Of a stretch of 64,000 nucleotides of DNA, positions 50,835 through 61,084 are shown piece after piece. This DNA comes from Pectinophora gossypiella. Its lineage: Eukaryota; Arthropoda; Insecta; Lepidoptera; Gelechiidae. Each line of letters begins with the position of its first letter. Position 1 is the first letter of the stretch. The notes beneath the pieces were generated by a model, which searched no databases, was not told the origin of the DNA, and saw only the letters and a list, made by a program, of their open reading frames with translations. The DNA lies in contig NC_065422.1 in assembly GCF_024362695.1 (NCBI RefSeq), positions 6,571,534-6,635,533 on the forward strand. Direction: 5' to 3'. A program made the position numbers and the translations under genes.

Positions 50835-51400
50835 CCCGTAATCTTCGGCCTTCGGCAATCATTAGGTATTTAGGTCTGTACAATATTACGCGTTTTCTAA
50901 ATTATTTTGGTTAATAAGTTTGTTGGAGGCGATGTTAGAGCTCAGGTAAATAAAACTCCTTCGAGATGGTGTTAAAATGAACTGTTATGAATTAAAAACT
51001 AGGAAATTATTTACCTACATAAGTTAACAAGATAAGAAAACACGTCTCGTCGGCTAAGTCCGTGGCGTAAGGCCCGTAATATTGCCAATGCAAATAATAT
51101 TAAGTACAGTTAAATATATGACTTTGATGTTGCCAACAAAGTTTAATGTTTTTGTTAGTAAGTATTAGGTTTTCTTAAAGTACAAGCAATCTCAAAAACG
51201 ACATGCTTCAAACGTTCTTAAGCCCACCTAAATCTACCTATTAGGACTTAAACTAAGTTTATAGGCCTTTGACCTAAACGTTGTCGTTATAACCTGAAAT
51301 TGAATTTAGTAGCTATAATATACTCAGGTTTACCTTTGCGATGTCCAGTTGACAGTGAAAACTAATTATCGAGGCTTGTGCCAACCAAAAGCTTGGATAT
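50835..51400. other. No gene seen
   Basis: AT-rich unique sequence without recognisable exons or repeats. Confidence 0.35.
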
Positions 51401-51412
51401 TAACGGTGTTAC

Positions 51413-51936
51413 TAGGGAATGCAATCTCGACTCGAGATCGCAAATTCGAGATCCCGCGGGATTTGAAATATCAATCCCACAATATTATATATAATATATT
51501 ATAATAGTCCATAAAAAAAATGTAAAGTTAGGATGGCTAAACAGGATGAAAACTGCTTTTTTGTGACAGTGAGGTTAATTAAAACAAAATATTTTTTAAA
51601 AGATAACAAAAACCTTCTTCAATATTAACATAACATAAAATAACAAATACTTTATTGCACAAACAGGGAAAAAACAAAATACAAAATAAAAGAGAAATAG
51701 AATGAGTACAGAGTAAAAAAAGAGTAGAGAAAAGAAAAGTATAGAGTAGTAGTGAGTGTGAGTAGTAGTAGTATGTTATTACTAACTAAATAATTAAGTT
51801 TTCTTTGGAAATCAACATAAACAAAAAAGTATAACTCAAGGAGATTCGCCCAATCCCGTCAATCTCGAATGGAATCTCGGCATATCTCGAGATCTCGCGT
51901 GATCGGGATCCTGGGAGATTGAGATTGCATTCTCTA
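51413..51936. mobile_element. hAT-like non-autonomous element
   Basis: 524 bp, inverted ends TAGGGAATGCAATCTC and GAGATTGCATTCTCTA, flanked by GGTGTTAC (51405-51412) and GGTGTAAC (51937-51944), an 8-bp duplication with one change. Both ends are rich in TCTCGAGAT-type palindromes. The AT-rich centre (from about 51620) resembles a reversed LINE 3' tail. No ORF. Confidence 0.7.
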
Positions 51937-52079
51937 GGTGTAACCTTCGCCGAGGGAACATCTACGGCGATTACTATAGTGCAATTCTGTACCTAATGAC
52001 CATTTCAAATTCAATATACAAGGTTCAAATATTTTAAGAATCACACTGAAATTCGAAAATAACACTTATCACCAATTCA

Positions 52080-52490
52080 ATAAAGTCCTGTGGTACTTGT
52101 ACCAACGAGTTATTAATTTATCGTAAGTGCAGTTTTTATTAATATTTATAATTGGCTCCACCATTATTTATTTATTTATTACGGACAACTTACGAGCTAC
52201 ACTCTGCACATGCAAAGTTACAAACAATAAAGATAGACGGTGATACGACTCACCACCTTACGCCTTATTGCTGTTTAGCAATAAGGCCGCCTATTGTGCT
52301 TATGTTTTATTCGTATGTTTATGTCCTTTATATATTATGTTGTTGTGCAATAAAGTATTATTGATTGATTGATTGGTCTGACCTATCACGTTGGTCTAAC
52401 AGAAAGCTCGGTGAGGCGTGGGTACCTAGTTCATCTTGCCATGGAAATTGATAGACTGTACCTCTGAGTACCACAAAGGGTGAGAAGGGA
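52080..52490 (+). mobile_element. SINE family C interrupted by a LINE 3' tail
   Basis: Family C runs TGTACCAACGAGTTATTAAT, then GACGGTGATACGACTCACCA, and resumes CCTATCACGTTGGTCTAACA. 52165-52225 and 52260-52372 (AATAAGGCCGCCTATTGTGC ... GTGCAATAAAGTATTATTGA) are insertions of LINE 3' UTR type. Confidence 0.5.
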
Positions 52491-52551
52491 CAACAAAGTG
52501 ATCCTATAAGGGTTCCGCTTTCGAGCTACGGAACCCTAAAAATATCATTTT

Positions 52552-52880
52552 TTTTAACGTGACTTTTTGTAGATTTGCCGCAGATGGCATTAACTACTTG
52601 GCCGGACAAATGGGGAGCGCTGAAGGCTCGGTGCAACGTTTAAGACAACAGGCCTGAGGGTGCAAGTTGGGCGCGAACCTTGGCTCAGGGCGTCGTCTGA
52701 GAGGAAAAATATTTGAAAGAATTAATCGACTCTAGAGGGTCGATAGCGATAAGCGCTGATTGAGGGAAATCGTCGACCACGCCCCGGCGGGGTCGTTGTC
52801 GAGGTCCTGAAGTGTTTGGTGTCACGAGCTGATTGGCTGCCTCTATGGCTAGAACCTGAAAATTATAACAACTATAAGAT
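52552..52880 (-). mobile_element. Jockey LINE 3' end, cut by assembly gap
   Basis: TGTAGATTTGCCGCAGATGG ... GGGCGCGAACCTTGGCTCAG ... GATAGCGATAAGCGCTGATT ... GAGCTGATTGGCTGCCTCTA. It runs into the N block; the continuation is unknown. Confidence 0.65.
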
Positions 52881-52979
52881 NNNNNNNNNNNNNNNNNNNN
52901 NNNNNNNNNNNNNNNNNNNNNNNNNNNNNNNNNNNNNNNNNNNNNNNNNNNNNNNNNNNNNNNNNNNNNNNNNNNNNNN
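52881..52979. other. Assembly gap (99 N)
   Basis: 99 consecutive N. Any frame crossing it is meaningless. Confidence 0.99.
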
Positions 52980-53563
52980 TGGCTAATGTACAAACTATTT
53001 GCATTTTTAAATTGTTATTTAAGCTGTTTGTTTCCCGATTTGAAATAAATAAATAAATAAATAACCACTAGACCACGGAGGCTGTTTACTTAATACTACC
53101 TGATTATTGAGTGATGGGTTCAAGTTTATGAATTAAATGAGGATTAATTGGATGAATTTGATTCACTTGACCACACAATCCACGTGCCACTTATAGTCGA
53201 TCTTGATTTTTCTTTAATCTTCGCCAATCACTTCGTATTATCTACAATTTATTGATTGTGATCTTCTCTGAAATCTGGCTCGAAGGACCATGAATATGCC
53301 TGATATGCCTTTTTACTGATTTTTAAGGGATTTAGGTAGCAATGAAACAGCACCGTGTTCGACGTAATTACGTGTAATCAATGGAACCGAAAAAAAAAAA
53401 CGCCTGTCAGAAACAATTAACTAATAAAAACTATTGCAAATAAATTGCTATTATAAATTGAAGAGGCGTTTCGAATAATATTGACTCTAAACTCTAATAT
53501 TGTGGCGCCCCCTAGTGAGTTACAGACATGACACCTGTCTAATAACATGAACTCATCAAACAC

Positions 53564-53829
53564 AAACCCGTTATTGAAAACCGCATCAAAATCGGATTAT
53601 TAGTTTAGAAGATAATTAATAACATTTCTTTGCACAAACGCACACACAAACATCTCTCACCCTAAACGCATATACCTGCTCCGTTCCGTCGTGGGTAAAC
53701 CCGTTATTGAAAACCGCATCAAAATCGGATTATTAGTTTAGAAGATAATTAATAACATTTCTTTGCACAAACGCACACACAAACATCTCTCACCCTAAAC
53801 GCATATACCTGCTCCGTTCCGTCGTGGGT
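53564..53829. repeat. 133-bp tandem duplication
   Basis: 53564-53696 and 53697-53829 are near-identical, each AAACCCGTTATTGAAAACCG to CTGCTCCGTTCCGTCGTGGG. The second copy overlaps the end of the gypsy pol relic. The sequence ATCAAAATCGGATTATTAGT resembles the reversed Helitron-like body. Confidence 0.8.
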
Positions 53830-54643
53830 AATAAGCTTGCAGTTTCCCACTATTACAGTATAGCCAATTTGTTTTTATTGATTTGATTACCTCTTGTAAC
53901 TCATTATCTGTAGTAGTAACTTTTGCTATTTCTCTGTAATTAATCGGTGACGCATTTTGAACAAAATTAATGTAATATTCAACCCGACTGTGGTCACCCT
54001 GTTCGACTCTGGGCATACGGGACAAGCTGTCCGCTACACAATTATGATTCGACGTAATACACCTGATTTTATAATTATATACTCCTAAAATTACTGCCCA
54101 TCTCTGAAGGCGGCTCGCCGCCATCAGCGGAATACCTTTATTTTCGTTAAATATTGCCGCCAGCGGCTTGCAATCTGTCACTAAACTCTCGACCGTATAG
54201 ATAGTCGTGAAACTTAGTAACTGCAAAAATAACTGCTAATCCTTCACGACATATTTGCGCGTAGTTTCTCTCAGCGGCGGCAAGCGTGCGTGAGGCGTGC
54301 ACCACCGAGCGCTCGCGGCCGTCGGCGCCGCGCTGCGACAGCACGGCGCCCAGCGCACGTGGGGACGCGTCGCAACTCACAGTGGTCGCTAGCGTCGGGT
54401 TGTAATGCGCCAGGACAGGGGCGCTCTGTAATGCTTTCTTTACATTACTGAACGCCTTATCACAGTGTTTATTCCACTGAAAATCTTTTTCTCTTTTTAA
54501 TAGGTCATACAGTGGCGCTAAAGTATCACTTAAATTAAATAAAAATTTCCCGTAATAATTTATGAGTCCCAGGAATGCTCTTAGTTGTTTTTGTGTCGTC
54601 GGTGTTGGCGTATTTATCACCGCATCTACTTTTGATATTTCTG
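53815..54643 (-). pseudogene. Ty3/gypsy pol relic: end of RT and RNase H
   Basis: Minus strand. The first part holds KQLRAFLGLINYYGKF and PLYDLLKREKDFQW (RT thumb), then SCDASPRALGAVLSQ and NYAQICREGLAVIFAVTKFH (RNase H). A frameshift near 54180-54230 separates this from a second part with DCKPLAAIF and NHNCVADSLSRMPR. No protease, integrase or LTR is attached. The 5' continuation is at 59881-59930, beyond the DNA transposon. A dead fragment of a K02A2.6-type Ty3/gypsy element. Confidence 0.85.
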
Positions 54644-54984
54644 TATACAGGGTGTAACGGAACGGGGGTATCAACCCGAAGTGTGCCTACTCTGTCACTA
54701 TCTACAAATCACATGCGAGAGTATTGGCCGCCTAAATTCATATTTGCATTAGTTATGAGCAATTGAATTCCAGGTCTTCATGTAATAAATTCAAATTTGC
54801 ACAACACTACGTAGCAATCAGCTGTTCAAGGTATTTAACTTTTGAGTGAACAGCTACCACCTCTTTTATTTATGCCTGCCCTAGTAAAGGGTAAACGTGC
54901 CAGTGATGGCCATATTAATCAATATTTTTTAAATTGTTTTGTTTCATCCTTGTGAGGCCAAGATTTCCAGACACAATAGTTAAA

Positions 54985-55140
54985 AAAACAATGGGCTTTG
55001 GTCCCGGTTACTGCTTACTGATGTAATAAGTAGTCGTTACATGAGCCATGTCAGGGGCATTTGGCGGCTCAATAATAACCCTCGCACCAGGATTGACGAG
55101 GTTGGTTATCCACCTCACAACCAATAAGATAGAACAAGAT
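54985..55140 (+). mobile_element. SINE family A, 3' half
   Basis: TTTGGTCCCGGTTACTGCTT, GCATTTGGCGGCTCAATAAT and GGTTGGTTATCCACCTCACA. Confidence 0.5.
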
Positions 55141-55439
55141 GTGAACATACATAAATCACGGCTTTATCCCTAATGGACCAGACAGAGCTACAAGTAATTA
55201 CACATATCTAATATCACACTTACTGCGCTACTGAGGTGGGCAGAGTCACTTTGTTGTACAAGTTTTGTCGAAAAATGTAGTCGATTACCTACATTAATAG
55301 TTGATAAAGAAATGTACTTTACAATGCATCTCGTCTCCTTGTGTAGTATGCTTTATTTTATGATTACGTAATATCAGGCTCCCTTAACACCGTCATCCAG
55401 GTCAAATGGGCATCACGCTAGCGGCGAATGCGTTCATGG

Positions 55440-55735
55440 CTAGCTAGGTACGGGACAGTTTCATTAGAATACTTTCAGAGTTTTGCAGGCCCTAAACAAC
55501 TACTACTACTACTCATACACAGTTACCACCAATCACTGACTAAGGTGTGCAAGTACTACCACCTCACTTTACAATGGATCAAAGGACACAGCGATTCAAG
55601 AGGTAACGACGCGGCGGACGAGTTGGCCAGAAGGGGAACGGGAGGTAACAGCCATCGGTCCGGAACCGATATTGCCGATCTCATTCGGACAGGTCCGCTC
55701 GCTGCTACGAACGAGAGCAGCCAACAAACACACCT
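55440..55735 (+). pseudogene. RNase H-bearing LINE, part 1 (RNase H end)
   Basis: The frame contains LTLQWIKGHSDSRGNDAADE then LARRGTG, the final RNase H motif (GH-S-RGN--AD-LA) of R1/I-type LINE ORF2. The upstream RNase H strands are decayed. It breaks at 55735, where a Jockey copy has inserted, and resumes near 56765. Confidence 0.7.
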
Positions 55736-56760
55736 TTTTTTGACGTGACTTATCGAAGATTTGCCGCAAATGACATTAACTACTTGGCCGGACAAATGGG
55801 GAGCGCTGAAGGCTCTCACCCGGTACAACGTTTAAAACAACAGGCCTGAGGGTGCCCAGTTGGGCGCGAACCTCGGCTCAGGGCGTCGTCTGAGAGGAAA
55901 AATATTTGAAAGAATTAAACGACCCTAGTAAGTCGATAGCGATAAGCGCTGATTGAGGGAAGCCGTCGACCACGCCGGCGGTGTCGGTATCGGGGTCCTG
56001 AAATGTTTGTTGTCGCGAGCTGATTGGCTGATTCTATGGCTAGAGTAATCGGGTCGTCGGGATCGTATTACATACTTCGGACGCCGATGCTATTCAGTAC
56101 CGTTCCTAAGCGGGATGTATTCGGAAGCCGCAACTACCAGGGGATTTGGTTGGTGCGGAGCAGAATCGAAAAAACTAATTTGAGCCATCGGGCAATGGTT
56201 GGCAGACTTAGGTCAATGTGCAGATTTTCATTGCGAAGGAACCACGAACGATTTTGTATTTCCTGTAGACGGTGGATTTGAGAGAGACTCGCGTGAGCGA
56301 AAACTACCCCTGCATAGGTCATGATCGGACGGATGCAAGTCGTGTAGATTCCTAAGGGATAATTTACTACGCTTGTTAAGGAGACAATGAACACGGCCCA
56401 TTACAAACGTGGCGCGATCGCGCACACGTTTGATATGGGCCTTGAAAGTAAGACGTCTATCTAAGACTACGCCGAGATATTTGACTTGCTCCTCCCAAGG
56501 GATCGGCTTGCCAGACATCTTGATGACTTAAGTTGACAGCGTGACCGTGACGTATTATAATAGCCCTTTGAAAAGTACACCGCTGCACTTTTCTCCGGGT
56601 TTACCTTGATTCTCCATTTGCGAAACTACTTGCCCAAGGCATTGGCGCGTTGGAGAATTCCGGTCATCATAACTCGACCACGGCACGAAGAATAGATGGC
56701 TCTATCATCCGCAAATAAAGCTAGTTCGGTATTAGGGTATTTGGGAATGAACAAACACAC
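55736..56760 (-). pseudogene. Jockey-clade LINE, 3' third with ORF2 end and 3' UTR
   Basis: Minus strand, several frames: PNTELALFADDRAIY (RT motif C, FADD), QVKYLGVVLDRRLTFKAHIK, RSKLSLRN, then CIRPIMTYAGVVFAHA and HIDLSLPTIARWLKL, and near 56090 a YDPDDPIT-like C-terminus. The 3' UTR follows and ends in a T run (poly(A)) at 55736. Frameshifts and stops make it dead. This copy links the dispersed 3' fragments at 25438, 25957, 27955, 31253, 39590 and 52552 to Jockey. Confidence 0.8.
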
Positions 56761-56764
56761 CAGA

Positions 56765-57115
56765 CTATGAACCACCGTAAATAAATGCAAGCAGGCTAAG
56801 ATGGCACTACCCAACATCAATAGTTGTCTCTCCAAAAGAATTCTAAATGTGAAGAGGTCTCCACTAATACAGGTAACAGCTGCAGGTAGCAGGTGTAGCT
56901 GTGTGGTCACGGTGATATCAACAAACATCTGTTTACACTAGGTGTCACCGACAAGCCCCTGTGCAGAACCTGCATGGACGAGACAGCGGCCCATGTGCTA
57001 CTGGAGTGTGAAGGAGCCGTCAACTACCGGGTCCGGCACCTTGGCCAGACGGGGTGCCTCCCTGAGGCGGCCGGCAACGTCAGAGGCTTGTTAGAATTCC
57101 TTGGGGATTTACAAC
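56765..57115 (+). pseudogene. RNase H-bearing LINE, part 2 (C-terminal knuckle)
   Basis: Continues the LINE of 55440-55735: QAKMALPNINSCLSKRIL, then after a frameshift GHGDINKHLFTLGVTD, CRTCMDETAAHVLLEC and GNVRGLLEFLGDL. The CX2CX7HX4C motif is the C-terminal knuckle of R1/I-type ORF2. Confidence 0.72.
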
Positions 57116-57459
57116 ATAGTAAAAGCAAAATAAATTTCTCAAGTACCGTTGTGACTGCCTACCCCTTAGTGATACGGGCGTGATATTATGTTAGTATGTT
57201 CTGATTACTTATGGCTCTGCCCACCCCATTAGGGATACGAGCAGCTGCAAGTGATTGTGTATCTTATTAACGAGACATTAATGTTACGTTTACAACATAG
57301 TAAAGACAAAATTTCTCAAGTAAAGTACCTACCTAACATAACTTTACTTTTACTATGACATGGTAAAAGTAATCTTAAAATAAGTACTTTCGTACAATAC
57401 AATAATACTTTATTGCGTACAAGGAATTAAAAACACATAACAGTATTTTTTTAAATCTT

Positions 57460-57620
57460 TTTCTATCGTGTGGGTTGTGAGGTGGATTACCAACCTCATC
57501 AACCCTGGTGTCAGGGTAACTATTGAGCCGCCAGAGGCCCCTGACATGACTCATGTAATGACTACTTTCTTACATGAGTAAGTAGTCACCGGGACCAACC
57601 GTGCCTTCCGAAGCACGGAA
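57460..57620 (-). mobile_element. SINE family A, 3' half
   Basis: CTATCGTGTGGGTTGTGAGG, CATCAACCCTGGTGTCAGGG, GAGCCGCCAGAGGCCCCTGA and a truncated GTGCCTTCCGAAGCACGG. Confidence 0.6.
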
Positions 57621-57672
57621 TTGCAAATTGCATTGGGACAGTTAATGGGATTTATACCCTGTACCAGGATGC

Positions 57673-58073
57673 CAGGGCTCGCGAATAGAAAAAGGCACGC
57701 TAGTGTTTCAAACTATCGATAGTTCAGTATCGATTATCGATCATAATCATTTTCAACTACGATTTTGATTGGTAGAAATAAAAAAATAACTTTTCAAAAA
57801 ATCTAAATCCATGGACTTTTGAGTTATTGAAATTCAGTTTAGACAATCAGCCCACTCAAAATAACCATACTATCGGAGTGTAGCAATACTACTGACTGAG
57901 GGCAAAATTATCGATAGTTTGTTATTAATCCGCAACGATACTATCGATTGTATTGCACTTAGGTAATAAAATCGAAAATGTTCCCACTTTCCGAGTTATC
58001 AATAGTCTTGCTATCGATCGACTCTCGGTCGGGATAGATTATCGATAGTCATTTTTTGATCGGCAAGCCCTAG
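57673..58073. mobile_element. MITE carrying a cluster of ATCGAT/TATCGATA motifs
   Basis: Inverted ends CAGGGCTCGC (57673) and GCAAGCCCTA (58063-58072). Seven ATCGAT hexamers lie at 57715, 57729, 57736, 57910, 57943, 58013 and 58041; three are perfect TATCGATA. No ORF. The ends fit the loose hAT pattern, but no target duplication was found. Confidence 0.55.
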
Positions 58074-58826
58074 TGCACCCGAAATTCAAAATGGCGGTGC
58101 TGTTAAGGGAAAGTTATCATTAACCATGATAAAAAATATTTTTTTTTTGTATTTTTTTTCCTTCCTAAATTGTAGTCGTGTATTGTCCAACAGTGAGTGT
58201 TTTTCCCATTGGAGTAGGCAGAGACTGCGGAATTTCACTTACCACTACACGCTCGTATCGCTACATGCCCGTACCAAACATACATACATAATATCACGCC
58301 TTTATCTCTTATGGGGCAGACAGAGCCACAAGTAATCATAACATAGGTACATAAATAATTATCATGCTCGTACCGCTAATGGGATGTTCTTGTGACTCTG
58401 CCCACCCCATTAGGGATACGGGCAGAGTGATAGTATGTCTTATTATTGACAGATTAATTTCGCCTTCTGCTACTGCGCGGGATATTTGCGAAGAAACGTG
58501 GCAATTCTGTGTTAGTGCCAGAGTGTGAGCGCGGGTGATCCTTATTAGATAAACGACTTTTTTACTTTTCTAGGTTCAAAGTAAAATACGTACCTACTTT
58601 CATAAAATACAATACATTTATTCATTCAAACAATACCATAAAAATATTTTATTGCGCACAAAGAAATAACACACCCTTAAGTACCAGGATACTAGCATTC
58701 GAAAGAGATAGAAACATGCACACGAAAGTAAACTGTCAAATTATTTGTCAGTGCTTGTTTACTATCTGTGGAGTGAAGTTCGAAATTTGGATTTGTTGTG
58801 ATAACTGTGATCAGTGATAGTTCGAG

Positions 58827-59300
58827 GTGTCTTTGAGTAATGTAGGTTATTATGAAATGATGATGTGTGTGGGTGCCGGCGATGGCAACTTAAGTGAAGC
58901 ACGGAACTTGTATCAGCGATTCATAGAAGGTAGACCAGCTGATGAAGCCAGGCAACTGCCTTCACTGCATTGCTTCAGGAAAATGGTCAATCGCCTACTG
59001 CATTTAACGGGCTCTTTCCACGCGTCATCCGAGACTGGCCGCTCGGCGACCCGTGATCCGGAGTTTGAAGAAGCCGTACTAGCCGTGCAGCCAACCCAAG
59101 GACTACCACGCGAACCTTACCACATGCAACGTACGCCCGAGCTAATTCCTGCTGATTATTTACCTCGTGTGGCATTCTGAGAATGGTACCGAGTTCAAGT
59201 GGAAAGCTCACCAGACTTTGCTTCGAAAGTGTTGTGGACAGATGAAGCGGCAGGTCTGTGCATCGAACGGGGATGACGACATTTCGAACCTTTCTTGTAA
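58827..59300 (+). pseudogene. Transposase relic, catalytic core deleted
   Basis: Frame from 58827 to TAA at 59298-59300 with two in-frame TGA (59178-59180 and about 59273). The N-terminus SNVGYYEMMMCVGAG and SFHASSETGRSATRDPEFEE matches the helix-turn-helix region of a widespread arthropod Tc1/mariner-related transposase (DUF4817-type). Then PYHMQRTPELIPADY and SKVLWTDEA, which contains the first catalytic Asp. The frame jumps straight to a C-terminal GLCIERG.RHFEPFL, so the rest of the DDE/D core is missing. The usual start codon appears as GTG. Non-functional; belongs to the transposon at 54648-59876. Confidence 0.75.
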
Positions 59301-59880
59301 AACGTAAGTCTAATTATTAATTACCTACCTACTTACCCACACTTTCACACTTTTTTTTCCTATTTACTATTAAATTAAATACCTTACCTAAACAAGTAGG
59401 TAATTTTAACTTATTTTACACGTCATAAAATAATGTGAGAATAGTTGTCAAAGCAAAATGACTCCAATTATTAGATGCTTTAGTGTCATTCTTGTTTGTT
59501 ACAGTCGCCGACGTGCCGCCGACTCGGATTGTTCCAATCGGCCGCCGACTCCTTTTGACGTTGCCGCCAAAGCCGCCGCCCGCTCGAATTTCGTACCTAT
59601 CGCGGCTGTCGCGGCCGTGCGAGCGCTACGAGTACCAGGCGACCAGGACGCGCTAGGAGATTTGTGTAGTGCCAATATTTGAGTGGATTAAGAACAGTGA
59701 CCTCAATAGTGCTGTGCCGCGTTTTTTACATGCTGGAAATATTAAAATATTTTTTTAACTGAAATTGAAAAAAATATCAAAAGTGTTTTTTTTTAATTGA
59801 AATTTTGCAGATAAGATCTACATAAGGTATAGTTTTGTCCCCTTTCGGCTTGATACCCCCCTTCCGTTACACCCTGTATA

Positions 59881-59930
59881 ATCCGTCGGCATCAATGACA
59901 TATCCCAGGTACGATATAGTTTTTTGAAAA
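59881..59930 (-). pseudogene. Ty3/gypsy pol relic, piece beyond the DNA transposon
   Basis: Minus strand encodes FFQKTISYLGYVIDADG, the RT segment directly upstream of the KVDAV sequence at 54643. It ends at an A-rich junction where the palindrome begins. Confidence 0.75.
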
Positions 59931-59936
59931 AAAAAA

Positions 59937-60788
59937 AATAGGTAAAAAAACTTTTTAAGTTAAACGGTTTTATGTTAAACATACATTGCAATGTTTAAGC
60001 TAAATGTACTAAAAACCAAAAAATAATAAAATAGATACAGTCGTGGGAATTATAAACATATGCATAGACTAGACTAAAATAAAACCGTGGGGCACGTCAA
60101 TTGTCTACAAATTATCGACTTAATGTGCGATAGAAGAATCGTTTAATTCGTCGTTAGGCAGTTGGCCCGCAGACGGTGAGGAAATTACTTACTATTTTCT
60201 TGCTCATGGAAATTCCAATAGTTTTACACTCCATGTAAATAAAAGAGATGTTTCAACTAGTTTATCGTTGGACATTCACACTGCTGGCTGGCGAGGAATC
60301 GTTTCACTGCTCGTAGTTTCTCTTTAATCGACAAAACATATGATAAAAGTACTACTCGCTCACCACTATGAAACCCTAAAACTCGCTTATAATCGAGCTT
60401 GCTAGCTTGTTTCCACATTCTAGCCCTACTTATCACACGTCCATCGTTGTCGGTTGAACAACTGCCTAATTATAGTGTAACATTACAAAACAAACAACGA
60501 TTGTAGACAATTGACGTGCCCCACGGTTTTATTTTAGTCTAGTCTATACTTACTAAAAACTTACTAAAAAAACACATACTTATTAAAAAAAACATTGAAA
60601 AAGTACCTATAACTAAATGTGAGATAAATTAAGTTATATGCAATAAAGTCTAGTCTATGCATATGTTTATAATTCCCACGACTGTATCTATTTTATTATT
60701 TTTTGGTTTTTAGTACATTTAGCTTAAACATTGCAATGTATGTTTAACATAAAACCGTTTAACTTAAAAAGTTTTTTTACCTATTTTT
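59937..60788. repeat. 850-bp palindrome with nested MITE
   Basis: Outer arms 59938-60074 and 60650-60788 are essentially perfect reverse complements (137 bp). Landmarks are AAGTTAAACGGTTTTATG, TACATTGCAATGTTTAAGCT and ACAGTCGTGGGAATTATAAA. Inside, 60065-60110 and 60502-60547 form another 46-bp inverted pair (AAAACCGTGGGGCACGTCAA), apparently the ends of a MITE of about 483 bp. No ORF in the arms. It lies just downstream of the Helitron helicase relic. Confidence 0.8.
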
Positions 60789-60800
60789 ATTTTCTAGTTT

Positions 60801-61076
60801 TTAGTTTTTATTTCGCATTCTGTTTAATTCATTTATTGCTTCATTATTGCAAGGTTTCGTGCCCGTTAGTTTATTGCAGTCCAACTCCTCTATACGTAGT
60901 CCCTGCAAAGATCTTACTCTACTAAGAGCCACGTAGGCTTGACCTTCTTCAAACAGTTTCGCACCTAACTATACGACTGCGTGATCCACAGTGCTGCCCT
61001 GCATTTTATGTATTGTAGAAGCCCATGATAGTATTAAAGGCAACATTCTTCTTTCAGCCGTCATCCCAGATTCAAT
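60801..61076 (-). pseudogene. Helitron Rep/helicase C-terminus (Pif1-like), relic
   Basis: Minus strand: MLPLILSWASTIHKMQGSTV (helicase motif V-like), a TAG stop near 60969 in VV*LG, then KLFEEGQAYVALSRVRSLQG (motif VI, QAYVALSRV) and LRIEELDCNKLTGTKPCN, stop TAA at 60801-60803. These motifs are the end of the 5'-3' helicase of Helitron RepHel proteins. The Rep nuclease and N-terminal helicase motifs are absent; upstream (61080 on) is the minisatellite. Apart from one stop the frame is intact. Confidence 0.82.
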
Positions 61077-61084
61077 TTCTAAAT

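Larger units (their letters stand above)
54648..59876. mobile_element. 5.2-kb TIR DNA transposon inserted in the gypsy relic
   Basis: Inverted ends CAGGGTGTAACGGAACGGGG (left) and CCCTTCCGTTACACCCTG (right). TATA is duplicated at 54644-54647 and 59877-59880. Joining the flanks once through TATA restores an uninterrupted gypsy reading frame across the site, which proves the limits. It carries a transposase relic (58827-59300), followed by GTAAGT and, at 59488-59503, a TTTGTTACAG acceptor-like site before a GC-rich block (59500-59690). Much of its length is later insertions (54985-57620, 57673-58073). TA/TATA target and the transposase type suggest a Tc1/mariner relative. Confidence 0.8.

Noticed and set aside
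52685..52993. Minus frame through the N block
   Set aside because: Contains unknown residues; the readable part is Jockey 3' sequence.
58265..58440. Separate transposon inverted pair
   Set aside because: The two R9-like pieces (CTTATGGGGCAGACAGAGCC and CTCTGCCCACCCCATTAGGG) are oppositely oriented copies of a common repeat, without duplications that would define a new element.
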